64,000 bases of DNA, from assembly GCA_963737075.1 (NCBI GenBank), contig CAVTRI010000001.1:992001-1056000 (forward strand), written 5' to 3'. How positions within the stretch are numbered: the first letter of the stretch is position 1; each line of letters starts with the position of its first letter. Made by a program: the position numbers and the translations under genes. Below are positions 43,377 through 51,210 of the stretch, one piece after another. The notes below the pieces were generated by a model. That model worked only from the letters and a program-made list of their open reading frames with translations, was not told the DNA's origin and did no database searches. Source of the stretch: CAVTRI01 sp963737075. GTDB taxonomy: Bacteria > Actinomycetota > Acidimicrobiia > Acidimicrobiales > Palsa-688.

Positions 43377-43601
43377 TGTCCCCGGCGGCCCGGCGGCGCA
43401 GCCGCAGTGAGCGGGACGGCCGGGCCCGAGCGGCCCGGCGGCGCAGCCGCAGTGAGCGGGACGGCCGGGCCCGAGCGGCCCGGCGGCGCAGCCGCAGTGA
43501 GCGGGACGGCCGGGCCCGAGCGGCCCGGCGGCGCAGCCGCAGTGAGCGGGACGGCCGGGCCCGAGCGGCCCGGCGGCGCAGCCGCAGTGAGCGGGACGGC
43601 A
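43377..43601 (+). repeat. 45-bp two-hairpin tandem repeat, about 5 copies, between dtxR-family gene and polA
   Basis: Full units start at 43422, 43467, 43512 and 43557, preceded by a diverged unit from 43377. Each opens GGGCC-CGAGC-GGCCC (extended by flanking bases to an 8-bp stem), then GCGGC-GCA-GCCGC, then AGTGAGCGGGACGGC. The full units are near-identical. The array lies just upstream of the polA promoter box and is open in the polA frame and in the opposite dtxR frame, which creates spurious N-terminal extensions. Confidence 0.93.
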
Positions 43602-43606
43602 CGGCG

Positions 43607-43612
43607 TAGCAT
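43607..43612 (+). promoter_or_regulatory. Leaderless-type -10 box of polA
   Basis: TAGCAT, seven bases, then ATG 43620. It lies six bases after the end of the repeat array. Confidence 0.5.
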
Positions 43613-43619
43613 CGCCCCG

Positions 43620-46316
43620 ATGGCGCTGCTGATGCTGATCGACGGCAACTCCCTCACCTACCGGGCGTTCTTCGCCTTGCCGAGCGACATGGCCACCGCG
43701 TCGGGGCAGGTGACCAACGCGGTGTACGGGTTCACTTCGATGCTCGTGAACCTGCTGAAGGACCACCATCCCGACCAGCTCGTCGCCACCTTCGACCGGC
43801 CCGAACGCACGTTTCGTCACGAGATGATCAGCAGCTACAAAGCGGGGCGGGCCGAGGCCCCCGACATCCTTCGCCAGCAGATGGGCCTCGTCCGCCAGCT
43901 GGTCGAGACGCTGCACATCCCGGCCGTCGATGTGCCCGGTTACGAAGCGGACGACGTGATCGCCACCCTGGCCACCAAGGCGGCGGGGCACGGTGACGAT
44001 GTGATCGTGGTCACGGGCGACCGGGACACCTATCAACTCGTGGAGGACCCGCACATCCGGGTGCTGTACAACCGGCGGGGCGTTTCCGATTATGTGCTCT
44101 ACGACGAGAAGGGCATCGAGGAGCGCACCGGGGTGCCCCCCTCCCGGTACCCGCAGTTCGCAGCGCTTCGCGGCGACCCCTCCGACAACCTGCCGGGGGT
44201 GCCGGGGGTGGGGGAGAAGACGGCGTCCCGGCTCATCATGACCTACGACGACCTCGACGGCATCTTCAGGCACCTGGACGAGCTTTCCCCGAAGTTGCGC
44301 CAAAGCCTGGGTGAGGCGGAGCCAGTTGTCCGGCGGAACGCGCAGGCCACGCCCCTGGTGCGCGACCTGCCCATCGAGCTGGACGCTGGACAGGCGGCCG
44401 TCGGCGGCTGGGACACAGAAGAGGTGCGCCGCCTTTTTGACTTTCTCGAGTTTCGAACGCTGTGGGACCGCTTCGTCGAGGCAACCGGTGATGTCGGATC
44501 CGCGAGCGTCGACGGGTCAGCGCCGGCCGTGCACATCGATGTCACCGTGGAAGCGCTATCCGAGGCCGGAGGAACGGTCGACCGGCTGCGCCGATGGCGG
44601 AGCGAAGGCGCCGCGTTGGCGCTGGCTGGGGCCTGGGGCGGGCTACCCGGGCGGTCGGCACTGGAGGGATTGGCATTCGTCGGCGTTCCGGCCGCCGACC
44701 CCGCTCCGGTGGTGTGGATTGGCGAGGTCCTGTTGGCGGATGCCGACGTGCGCTCCGAGTTGCGAGCGTTGCTGGGCGAGAGCGGAGCAGACGTCTCCAG
44801 CCACGACGCCAAATCTCTGATGCGGGGCCTGTCGGTGCTCGGGGTGGATTTCTCCCATCTCCAACTCGACACCGCGATCGCCGCTTACCTGGTCGATCCG
44901 GCTGGTGACCAGTACCTGCTGGAGGATCTGGCATTGCGCTATGCCGGGCTCGATCTCGCCGGGCCGGCCGCGCCGCCTCCCGGGCAGCTCGACCTGTCGG
45001 GGACAGCCACCGAGCCGTGCGACGACGCCGCCCGCCGGGCGGCGGCGGTCGCCCATCTCGTCGAACCACTGTCCGCTGCCCTGTCGGCGCGTGGCATGTC
45101 CGCGCTGTACGACGAGGTCGAACGTCCGCTCGTTCACGTGCTCGCCCGCATGGAAGAGCTCGGGGTTCGGGTCGATGTGAGCCGCCTGGCCGCGCTGGCC
45201 GCCGAGCTGTCAGAAGAGGCGCACCGCCTGGAAGAGGAAATTCAGCTTCTCGCCGGTGAGAAGTTCGTAGTGAATTCTACGCCACAGTTGCGAGAAATTC
45301 TGTTTGTAAAGCTGGGATTGACGCCGCAGAAGCGGACAAAAACCGGCTACTCCACCGACGCCCAGACGCTGGAGAAACTGCGCGGACAGCACCCGATCGT
45401 CGACGCCCTGCTTCGGTACCGTGAAGTCGAGAAGCTCCGTTCGACCTATGGGGACTCACTCCTGGCCGAGGTCGCCCCTGACGGCCGCATCCACGCCACG
45501 TTCAACCAGACAGTCGCCCGAACCGGCCGGCTCAGTTCGGACCGACCCAACCTGCATAACATCCCAATTCGCTCTGAGGAGGGCCGACACTTCCGGGAGT
45601 GTTTCATCCCCGCAGAAGGCTGCAAATTTCTCGTCGCCGATTACAGCCAGATCGAGCTACGCGTCATCGCCCACCTCGCCGAGGATCCGGGGCTGATCGA
45701 GGCGTTCCGGGCGCGGACCGACATTCACAATGTGACGGCGTCTCGCATCTACGGCGTGACCCCGCGCGATGTCACGATCGCGATGCGGTCCAAGGCCAAG
45801 ATGGTGTCGTACGGTCTCGCATACGGGATGGAGTCCTACGGGCTGGCCCAGCGACTGGGCATCCCAGTGGACGAGGCGGCCCAGATCCTCAAGGCGTACT
45901 TCGAAGGGTTCCCGAACGTACGCGCGTACATGGAGCGAGTCGTCGCTGAAGCCCGCGACCGCGGGTACACCGAGACGCTGTTCGGGCGCCGGCGGCTGAT
46001 CCCAGAGCTGCAGTCAGGTCGCTACCAGGTCCGAGCGGCGGGCGAACGCCAGGCCATGAACGCGGGCATCCAGGGCCTCGCCGCGGACATCTTCAAGGTA
46101 GCGCTGGTGCGCCTCGACGCCGCCCTGACCGCCGCCCGCCTCGCCTCGCGGCTTGTGTTACAGGTGCACGACGAGGTGATCCTCGAAGTACCACCCGGGG
46201 AGGAGACGGCGGCCACTGCCGCCGTCACCGAGGCGATGACGGGCGCGGCCCAGCTGCGGGTCCCCCTCGAGATCAACGTCGCGTGGGGCGACACCTGGGC
46301 GGCGGCGAAGGGGTAA
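43620..46316 (+). CDS. polA: DNA polymerase I PolA
   Basis: 898 residues with three parts. Residues 1-290 are a 5' nuclease (LLMLIDGNSLTYRAFFALP, VTGDRDTYQLV). Residues about 310-480 are a proofreading-like domain lacking the exonuclease acidic motifs, as in other actinobacteria. Residues about 500-898 are the polymerase (motif A DYSQIELRVIAHL, O-helix RSKAKMVSYGLAYG, motif C LQVHDEVILEVP). The O-helix has Tyr where E. coli has Phe, a change linked to dideoxynucleotide acceptance. ATG 43620 is preferred; the frame upstream is the in-frame repeat array. Confidence 0.96.
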   Translation: MALLMLIDGNSLTYRAFFALPSDMATASGQVTNAVYGFTSMLVNLLKDHHPDQLVATFDRPERTFRHEMISSYKAGRAEAPDILRQQMGLVRQLVETLHIPAVDVPGYEADDVIATLATKAAGHGDDVIVVTGDRDTYQLVEDPHIRVLYNRRGVSDYVLYDEKGIEERTGVPPSRYPQFAALRGDPSDNLPGVPGVGEKTASRLIMTYDDLDGIFRHLDELSPKLRQSLGEAEPVVRRNAQATPLVRDLPIELDAGQAAVGGWDTEEVRRLFDFLEFRTLWDRFVEATGDVGSASVDGSAPAVHIDVTVEALSEAGGTVDRLRRWRSEGAALALAGAWGGLPGRSALEGLAFVGVPAADPAPVVWIGEVLLADADVRSELRALLGESGADVSSHDAKSLMRGLSVLGVDFSHLQLDTAIAAYLVDPAGDQYLLEDLALRYAGLDLAGPAAPPPGQLDLSGTATEPCDDAARRAAAVAHLVEPLSAALSARGMSALYDEVERPLVHVLARMEELGVRVDVSRLAALAAELSEEAHRLEEEIQLLAGEKFVVNSTPQLREILFVKLGLTPQKRTKTGYSTDAQTLEKLRGQHPIVDALLRYREVEKLRSTYGDSLLAEVAPDGRIHATFNQTVARTGRLSSDRPNLHNIPIRSEEGRHFRECFIPAEGCKFLVADYSQIELRVIAHLAEDPGLIEAFRARTDIHNVTASRIYGVTPRDVTIAMRSKAKMVSYGLAYGMESYGLAQRLGIPVDEAAQILKAYFEGFPNVRAYMERVVAEARDRGYTETLFGRRRLIPELQSGRYQVRAAGERQAMNAGIQGLAADIFKVALVRLDAALTAARLASRLVLQVHDEVILEVPPGEETAATAAVTEAMTGAAQLRVPLEINVAWGDTWAAAKG

Positions 46317-46317
46317 G

Positions 46318-46346
46318 GCTGAGCGCCCGACTCCCTCGCGCTCGGC
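46318..46346. terminator. Hairpin between convergent polA and the Gln-rich gene
   Basis: GAGCGC at 46321-46326 pairs with GCGCTC at 46338-46343, extendable by three flanking pairs including one wobble; loop of 11. There is no T-tract. The position between two convergent gene ends fits a bidirectional terminator. Confidence 0.4.
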
Positions 46347-46367
46347 GTTCGTGGCGCGACTGCTGAC

Positions 46368-46622
46368 CTAAAAGCTGGGTTGCTGCTGGCTGGGGTCCAT
46401 GCCCGGCTGGTACCCGTTGAAATTCGGGTCGTTCTGGGCCTGGAGGTGCTGGTCGTATCCGCCGCTCTGCAGCTGCTGCGGATCGATGCCCACTTGTTGG
46501 AGCTGATCGGCGTGCTGTTGAGGATCGATCTGGCTCATGCCGGAGAGCTGCTGGGCGGCCTGCTGGTGGTTGCCACCGAGCTGACCGACGAGGTTGAGGA
46601 TCTGGTGAAGATCGAAAGCCAT
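46368..46622 (-). CDS. Small glutamine-rich protein of unknown function
   Basis: 84 residues: a short helix (MAFDLHQILNLVGQLGGN) followed by a Gln/Asp/Asn-rich low-complexity stretch with QQ pairs (GNHQQAAQQLSG, DPQQLQSGGY) and a final QPGMDPSQQQPSF. No domain is recognised; it looks largely disordered. ATG 46622 has GAGGAG 11 bases upstream, better than the upstream starts in the frame to 46742, which overlap the acyl-CoA dehydrogenase promoter. Confidence 0.75.
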   Translation of the reverse strand: MAFDLHQILNLVGQLGGNHQQAAQQLSGMSQIDPQQHADQLQQVGIDPQQLQSGGYDQHLQAQNDPNFNGYQPGMDPSQQQPSF

Positions 46623-46756
46623 GGGTGGCACTCCTCTTACCTCAGATATGTGGCTTGCGCGAGCAAGCCACCCCAATCTACTGCCGCCAACGGCGAGCGG
46701 AACAGGGCCTCCCGATTGGGTAGCGTCGGATGTACAGCGCATGAAGGGAGCGTGGC

Positions 46757-48049
46757 GTGCCCGTTTCTGATCCGGTCGGCGATGTCAAAACATGGCTGGC
46801 CAACAACTGGGATCCCGACTTCACCGTCGGGGAGTGGTGGGAGCGCCTCGGCACCGCCGGCTGGGCGGCGCCCAGCCTGCCGGAGGGCAGATACGGACAC
46901 GGGCTTTCGCGCTCGGAGGTGATCGATGCGCAGAACACCATCGCGGAGGCGGGCGCCCTCGGTCCGCCCGGTGGGCTGGGGTTGCTGCTGGCCGCCCCCA
47001 CCATCGCGATGTTTGGGACTGACGAGCAGGTGGAGCGCTTTGTGCGTCCGATCGTGACCGGGGCGCACGCCTGGTGCCAGTTGTTCAGCGAGCCGGGAGC
47101 CGGGTCGGATCTCGCCGGGCTGCAGACGCGAGCTCAGCGTGACGGCGACGAGTGGGTGATCACGGGGCAGAAGGTGTGGACGTCAGGCGGCCAAATGGCC
47201 GACATGGGGATGCTGCTGGCGCGCACGAATCCCGATGTCCCGAAGCATCAAGGGATCACGTACTTCGCATTCGACATGAAGCAACCCGGGGTCGAGGTGC
47301 GACCGCTGCGGGAGATGACCGGGCGGGCGCTTTTCAACGAGGTCTTCATCAACGAGGCCCGGGTGGGTAGCGACGCGATCATCGGCGAGCTCAACGGCGG
47401 CTGGATGGTGGCCAACGCCACCCTCGCGTTCGAGCGCGCCGGGCTGGGCGCCGGCGGGGGGTCGGCGGCGACGTCGGTTGCGGTGCCGGGCAGCCTCGCC
47501 GGCGACCTGGGCAAACGCGCTGGCGACCTGGTCGAAGCTCGGGCCCGGGTCGGCGTCGGTGGCGTCGCGGGTATCGGCGGCACCTCTGTGCTCCTTCGGG
47601 CTGTCGCCCGCGATCTCGGGTTGACGGGCAACCCGGTCGTTCGCCAAGGGCTCGCCCAGCTTCACACCCTCACCGAGATCGGGCGCTACCTGACCCTTCG
47701 CCAGAAAGCGGTGCGGGCTCAAGGAGGCGACATTCCAGGCGTTGGCAACATCGCCAAGCTGTCGATGAGCAACATCCTGCGTCTCAGCCGAGACTTCGGG
47801 CTGCAGATGCTCGGCCCTCGCGGGATGCTGCACGGATACGACTCGACGGGAGCGGCCACGCTGGCCGACCTTCCGGGCGGCAGCCGGGCAAGCGGCGTGA
47901 CCGAGATGGCCCTGTTCGCCCAGGGGCCGCAGATCTATGGCGGCACGGATCAGATCCAGCGCAACATCCTCGGCGAGCGGGTCCTGGGTTTGCCGAAAGA
48001 GCCCAATCAGGACAAGCTCACGCCATTCAAGGATCTGCCGCGCAACTGA
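46757..48049 (+). CDS. Acyl-CoA dehydrogenase
   Basis: 430-residue FAD flavoenzyme of the acyl-CoA dehydrogenase family. It has the FAD and substrate motifs FSEPGAGSDLAGL and WVITGQKVWTSG, and the C-terminal YGGTDQIQRNILGERVLGLP. The substrate (fatty acid, branched or steroid-derived acyl-CoA) cannot be told. GTG 46757 follows GAAGGGAGC. A TetR regulator begins 53 bases downstream and may control lipid or acyl-CoA metabolism. Confidence 0.93.
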   Translation: MPVSDPVGDVKTWLANNWDPDFTVGEWWERLGTAGWAAPSLPEGRYGHGLSRSEVIDAQNTIAEAGALGPPGGLGLLLAAPTIAMFGTDEQVERFVRPIVTGAHAWCQLFSEPGAGSDLAGLQTRAQRDGDEWVITGQKVWTSGGQMADMGMLLARTNPDVPKHQGITYFAFDMKQPGVEVRPLREMTGRALFNEVFINEARVGSDAIIGELNGGWMVANATLAFERAGLGAGGGSAATSVAVPGSLAGDLGKRAGDLVEARARVGVGGVAGIGGTSVLLRAVARDLGLTGNPVVRQGLAQLHTLTEIGRYLTLRQKAVRAQGGDIPGVGNIAKLSMSNILRLSRDFGLQMLGPRGMLHGYDSTGAATLADLPGGSRASGVTEMALFAQGPQIYGGTDQIQRNILGERVLGLPKEPNQDKLTPFKDLPRN

Positions 48050-48066
48050 GCGCCGGCGCCGCGGGG

Positions 48067-48098
48067 TTGTCCTCGCGGCGAAGAACAATTATTCTTGG
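48067..48098 (+). promoter_or_regulatory. tetR promoter with overlapping palindromic operator
   Basis: -35-like TTGTCC at 48067-48072, a 17-base spacer, -10 TATTCT at 48090-48095, then seven bases to GTG 48103. A near-perfect palindrome AAGAACAATTATTCTT (7 of 8 pairs) covers the -10, a likely self-repression site for the TetR product. Confidence 0.6.
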
Positions 48099-48102
48099 GC
48101 CT

Positions 48103-49149
48103 GTGACGGAGGCCGAGGTGGCTGGCGTGGGCGCGACGGCTGCGACCGGGGCGGGCCGGGCGCAAGACGCGGCCGGCGCGGGTGGCCCACACGAAGATGA
48201 TGACCTCGGCGACGCGTTGCTCGACGCGGCGGCGCGGGTGTTTGCCAGGCAGGGGTACGAAGGTACCCGTATCGGTGACGTGGTGCGCCAGGCGGGGCTC
48301 TCGACGGGCGCCATTTACGGGCGGTTCCGCTCCCGAGAGGATCTGCTGCGACGGGCGGTGATCACACGCTCGGTTCCGCACCTGCAGGCCCCTCCGGACG
48401 GGGTGCGAGTCGGCGACTTGGTCGTGCGGGGGGCGGCACGCGTCGGGTCTGAGCTGAGCGACGTGGAGGCCCTGGTCCTCGAGGCGTTCGTAGCTGCCCG
48501 ACGGCATCCGGAGATCGCTGAGGCGCTCGGTGAGGCCACGGCCCGATGGCGCGAGGAGGCCACCGTCGTGGTCGACGCGGCGCTCGCGGACGGGAGTCTG
48601 AGCGACGATCTCGATGTCGACGCGGTGCTGTACTTCGTCCGGCTCTTGAGGGTGGGCCGGCTGCTCATGCGGGCGTCCGGGCTGCCGCCGCCCCGGCAAG
48701 AGGCATGGGAAACGCTGCTCCGCCGGGTGATCGCCAGCCTAGGGCCCGAGCGGCCCGGTGCCGGGGGCGCCGAGAGCGGGGTGTCAGGGCCCGAGCGGCC
48801 CGGTGCCGGGGGCGCCGAGAGCGGGGTGTCAGGGCCCGAGCGGCCCGGTGCCGGGGGCGCCGAGAGCGGGGTGTCAGGGCCCGAGCGGCCCGGTGCCGGG
48901 GGCGCCGAGAGCGGGGTGTCAGGGCCCGAGCGGCCCGGTGCCGGGGGCGCCGAGAGCGGGGTGTCAGGGCCCGAGCGGCCCGGTGCCGGGGGCGCCGAGA
49001 GCGGGGTGTCAGGGCCCGAGCGGCCCGGTGCCGGGGGCGCCGAGAGCGGGGTGTCAGGGCCCGAGCGGCCCGGTGCCGGGGGCGCCGAGAGCGGGGTGTC
49101 AGGTCCTGCGGATCTCGAAGAAGACCACAACGGAAGGAACCGAACATGA
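48103..49149 (+). CDS. TetR/AcrR-family regulator with eight tandem 15-residue C-terminal repeats
   Basis: 348 residues. The helix-turn-helix is DALLDAAARVFARQGYEG to GLSTGAIYGRF at about residues 35-80, followed by an all-helical ligand domain to about residue 213. Then come eight exact copies of GPERPGAGGAESGVS, encoded by the 45-bp repeat, and a 15-residue tail. Without the repeats it has the usual TetR length. GTG 48103 is seven bases after the -10 box. The stop overlaps the ATG of the ferritin-like gene, so the two are co-expressed; autoregulation is likely. Confidence 0.9.
   Translation: MTEAEVAGVGATAATGAGRAQDAAGAGGPHEDDDLGDALLDAAARVFARQGYEGTRIGDVVRQAGLSTGAIYGRFRSREDLLRRAVITRSVPHLQAPPDGVRVGDLVVRGAARVGSELSDVEALVLEAFVAARRHPEIAEALGEATARWREEATVVVDAALADGSLSDDLDVDAVLYFVRLLRVGRLLMRASGLPPPRQEAWETLLRRVIASLGPERPGAGGAESGVSGPERPGAGGAESGVSGPERPGAGGAESGVSGPERPGAGGAESGVSGPERPGAGGAESGVSGPERPGAGGAESGVSGPERPGAGGAESGVSGPERPGAGGAESGVSGPADLEEDHNGRNRT
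48742..49101 (+). repeat. 45-bp two-hairpin tandem repeat, 8 identical copies, inside tetR
   Basis: Units start every 45 bases from 48742 to 49057 and appear identical. Each is GGGCC-CGAGC-GGCCC, then GGTGCC-GGG-GGCGCC (one G-T pair), then GAGAGCGGGGTGTCA. In this locus the stop codon seen in the other loci is replaced by GAG, so the array is translated as 15-residue repeats. Identity between copies points to recent expansion or homogenisation. Confidence 0.95.
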
Positions 49150-50249
49150 CCACGACCGATCTGCCCGGCGTCACCGAGATGGCTGATGCGGTACGAGTGG
49201 TGCACGATCACGCCGACCGGCTGTTCAGCTGGCGCTACGAGCGGGAGCGGCCGCAGCTGGTCACGCTGTACAACAAGGCGACGTCCTCGCAGTGGAACAG
49301 CGTCACCGACCTGGACTGGTCGACGCCCGTCGACCCCGACGAGCTCGTCGACTTCACGAATCCGGGCTTGGCGCTTGCCATCGACGCCGGCAACCTGGAG
49401 GGCTCGCCACTCGCCTCGTGGGGCGACAAGGAGTTCCACGAGCTCGGCCTGGAGATGCTCAAGGCGTCGCTCAGCCAATTCGTCCACGGGGAACAAGGAG
49501 CGATGATGACGGCTGCGAAGCTGGTCGAAACCGTTCCGTGGATCGATGCCAAGTACTACGCAGCGACCCAAACCATGGACGAGGCGCGTCACACCGAGGT
49601 CTTTTCTCGATATCTGGACACCAAGGTGGGCGCCATGTATCCGATGGGCCCATTTCTGCAAGGGCAGATCTTCGGATTGCTGGAGGACTCTCGCTGGGAC
49701 ATCGCGTACCTGGGCATGCAAATCATCATCGAGAGCTTGGCCCTCGCTGCGTTCGGCGACATGCTGCGCCGCACCAAGGAGCCGCTGCTGAAGAAGCTCC
49801 TTCGCTACGTGATGTCGGATGAGGCCCGGCACGTCGCGTTCGGGATCGTGAGCCTCGGTGAACTGTACAAACACCTGAGCGAGGCCGAACTGAAGGAGCG
49901 CCAGGACTTCATGGTCGAGAACACGCTGCGGAACCGGTTGCGGTCGGGTACGCCCGAGGTCTGGGAACACATGGGCGTGTCGTTTGACGCCGTGCTGCCA
50001 TACCTGCACGAGGCGGCAGCCAAGCGCAACACGAGCGCGTTCAACACGTTCCAGAAGGGCTTCTTCTCCAAGCTGGTGCCCAACGTTCGCAAGCTCGGGT
50101 TGCTGGACGCCAACGACGGGTACCTGCGGAAGCAGTGGGCGGCGGCGGGGCTGATGCAGTTCGAGTTCGCCGACGACACCGCGAGCGACTACGAGACCTA
50201 CGACGCGGTGGCGGCCGACCGGGCGGCGGCGGCGAACGCCGCCGGCTGA
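49146..50249 (+). CDS. Ferritin-like di-iron protein
   Basis: 367 residues, mostly helical. Two DEARH motifs (MDEARHTEVFSRYL and SDEARHVAFGI), VHGEQGAMM and IIIESLALAAF supply the glutamate and histidine ligands of a carboxylate-bridged di-iron centre, as in R2-like oxidases and oxygenases. The substrate is unknown; an oxidase, desaturase or N-oxygenase role is possible. ATG 49146 overlaps the tetR stop, with GGAAGG upstream. TetR, this gene and the neighbouring acyl-CoA dehydrogenase may form one regulated metabolic unit. Confidence 0.85.
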   Translation: MTTTDLPGVTEMADAVRVVHDHADRLFSWRYERERPQLVTLYNKATSSQWNSVTDLDWSTPVDPDELVDFTNPGLALAIDAGNLEGSPLASWGDKEFHELGLEMLKASLSQFVHGEQGAMMTAAKLVETVPWIDAKYYAATQTMDEARHTEVFSRYLDTKVGAMYPMGPFLQGQIFGLLEDSRWDIAYLGMQIIIESLALAAFGDMLRRTKEPLLKKLLRYVMSDEARHVAFGIVSLGELYKHLSEAELKERQDFMVENTLRNRLRSGTPEVWEHMGVSFDAVLPYLHEAAAKRNTSAFNTFQKGFFSKLVPNVRKLGLLDANDGYLRKQWAAAGLMQFEFADDTASDYETYDAVAADRAAAANAAG

Positions 50250-50252
50250 GGA

Positions 50253-50368
50253 AACTCGGTCCACCGCTGGCGCCCGTCGCCGGGGATTCCCCGCGAAGGT
50301 GCCGAACTTTACCGAGTTGTTGGGACGGGCGCCCGAACCTTGACGACAAATCGCGCGGATACGCGCGA
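50253..50368 (+). other. Structured intergenic element: interleaved inverted repeats (pseudoknot-capable) and a GATA-loop hairpin
   Basis: AACTCGGT (50253-50260) pairs with ACCGAGTT (50311-50318), and GGCGCCCGTC (50269-50278) pairs with GACGGGCGCC (50324-50333). The two pairings interleave, so both together would form a pseudoknot, with CGGGG-ATT-CCCCG (50281-50293) between them. A further perfect hairpin TCGCGCG-GATA-CGCGCGA follows at 50351-50368. It may be a 3' element of the ferritin-like transcript, a terminator or a small RNA. Confidence 0.5.
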
Positions 50369-50377
50369 CTACTCGTT

Positions 50378-50446
50378 GAAGTTCGCCGCCGAACGCCAAC
50401 AACTCACAGAAGTTCGCCTTCAACGCCAATAACTGGTTGAAGTTCG
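50378..50446. repeat. Three GAAGTTCG direct repeats about 30 bases apart
   Basis: GAAGTTCG at 50378, 50409 and 50439 (two preceded by GTT), spaced 31 and 30 bases, about three helical turns. They lie just before the methyltransferase promoter box, so they could be regulator sites on one face of the DNA. Confidence 0.45.
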
Positions 50447-50468
50447 AAGCACGCGTTCGCTGGCGCAC

Positions 50469-50474
50469 TACCGT
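50469..50474 (+). promoter_or_regulatory. Leaderless-type -10 box of the methyltransferase gene
   Basis: TACCGT, eight bases, then GTG 50483. Confidence 0.4.
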
Positions 50475-50482
50475 CGCCAGTT

Positions 50483-51199
50483 GTGAGCGACTCCCAAGCT
50501 GGCCGCTGGTTCGAACCGGTCGCTGAGCACGCAGGGGCGGCATATCTGCGCTACTCGTTCACCAAGGGGACCGAGCAGGAGGTGGCGTTCCTGGTCGAAA
50601 CCCTGGATCTGCGGCCGGGCATGCGGATCCTTGACGTCGGCTGCGGCCCCGGGCGGCACCTGCACGCGCTGGCGAGACGCGGCATTGACGGCGTGGGGAT
50701 CGACATCTCCTTCCGGTTCCTCCGCATGTCACCGGAAGGGGGTCGCGTGCTGGCCGACGCGCGGCGGCTGCCCTTTTCACCTGACACCTTCGACGCCGCC
50801 ATCAGCCTGTGCCAGGGCGGCTTCGGGCTCCTCGGGGGCGACGAGGACGGGCTGGTCCTGCAGGAGATGGCGCGGGTGACGAAAGCCGGTGGGAGGGTGG
50901 CGGTCAGTGCGTTTTCCGCGTACTTCGCCGTGCGTCACCTGGAGGAAGGCGACAGCTTCGACGCCGAATCCGGCGTCAACCACGAGGTGGCGCACGTGAA
51001 GAACGAGACGGGAAAGGAAAAGGCGTTCAATTTGTGGACGACCTGTTTCACGCCCCGCGAGCTGCGTCTGCTGGCTGAGCGGGCGGGCCTCGCGGTCGAC
51101 GCTGTCTGGTCGACCGGCCCCGGCGACTACGGTGATCGCCCCTCCGATGTGACGCATCCGGAGTTCCTGCTGGTCTGTACCGCCGCCACCCCGGTGTAG
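50483..51199 (+). CDS. Class I SAM-dependent methyltransferase
   Basis: 238 residues with the Rossmann-like methyltransferase fold: SAM-binding motif I ILDVGCGPGRHLHAL, acidic loop GVGIDIS, motif II ADARRLPFSPDTFDAAISL and the post-motif MARVTKAGGRVAVSAF. The substrate is unknown. It starts at GTG 50483 next to a -10-like box. It lies upstream of rpsA, but is separated from it by structured leader hairpins. Confidence 0.9.
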   Translation: MSDSQAGRWFEPVAEHAGAAYLRYSFTKGTEQEVAFLVETLDLRPGMRILDVGCGPGRHLHALARRGIDGVGIDISFRFLRMSPEGGRVLADARRLPFSPDTFDAAISLCQGGFGLLGGDEDGLVLQEMARVTKAGGRVAVSAFSAYFAVRHLEEGDSFDAESGVNHEVAHVKNETGKEKAFNLWTTCFTPRELRLLAERAGLAVDAVWSTGPGDYGDRPSDVTHPEFLLVCTAATPV

Positions 51200-51210
51200 C
51201 ATGCCTGCCG

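Noticed and set aside
43377..43601. Two-hairpin repeats as targets of the nearby ANTAR regulator PdtaR
   Set aside because: ANTAR sites need two hairpins with six-base loops carrying conserved A and G; the loops here are five and three bases.
43342..43602. Arg-rich N-terminal extension of the DtxR-family protein
   Set aside because: Same array read on the other strand; the conserved domain begins at the chosen ATG.
43407..43619. N-terminal extension of PolA by repeated AGPERPGGAAAVSGT-like peptides
   Set aside because: The extension is only the 45-bp array, which has no stop in that frame; a promoter box lies between the array and ATG 43620.
43377..49101. CRISPR arrays
   Set aside because: The 45-bp and 62-bp units are head-to-tail repeats with no unique spacers and there are no cas genes.
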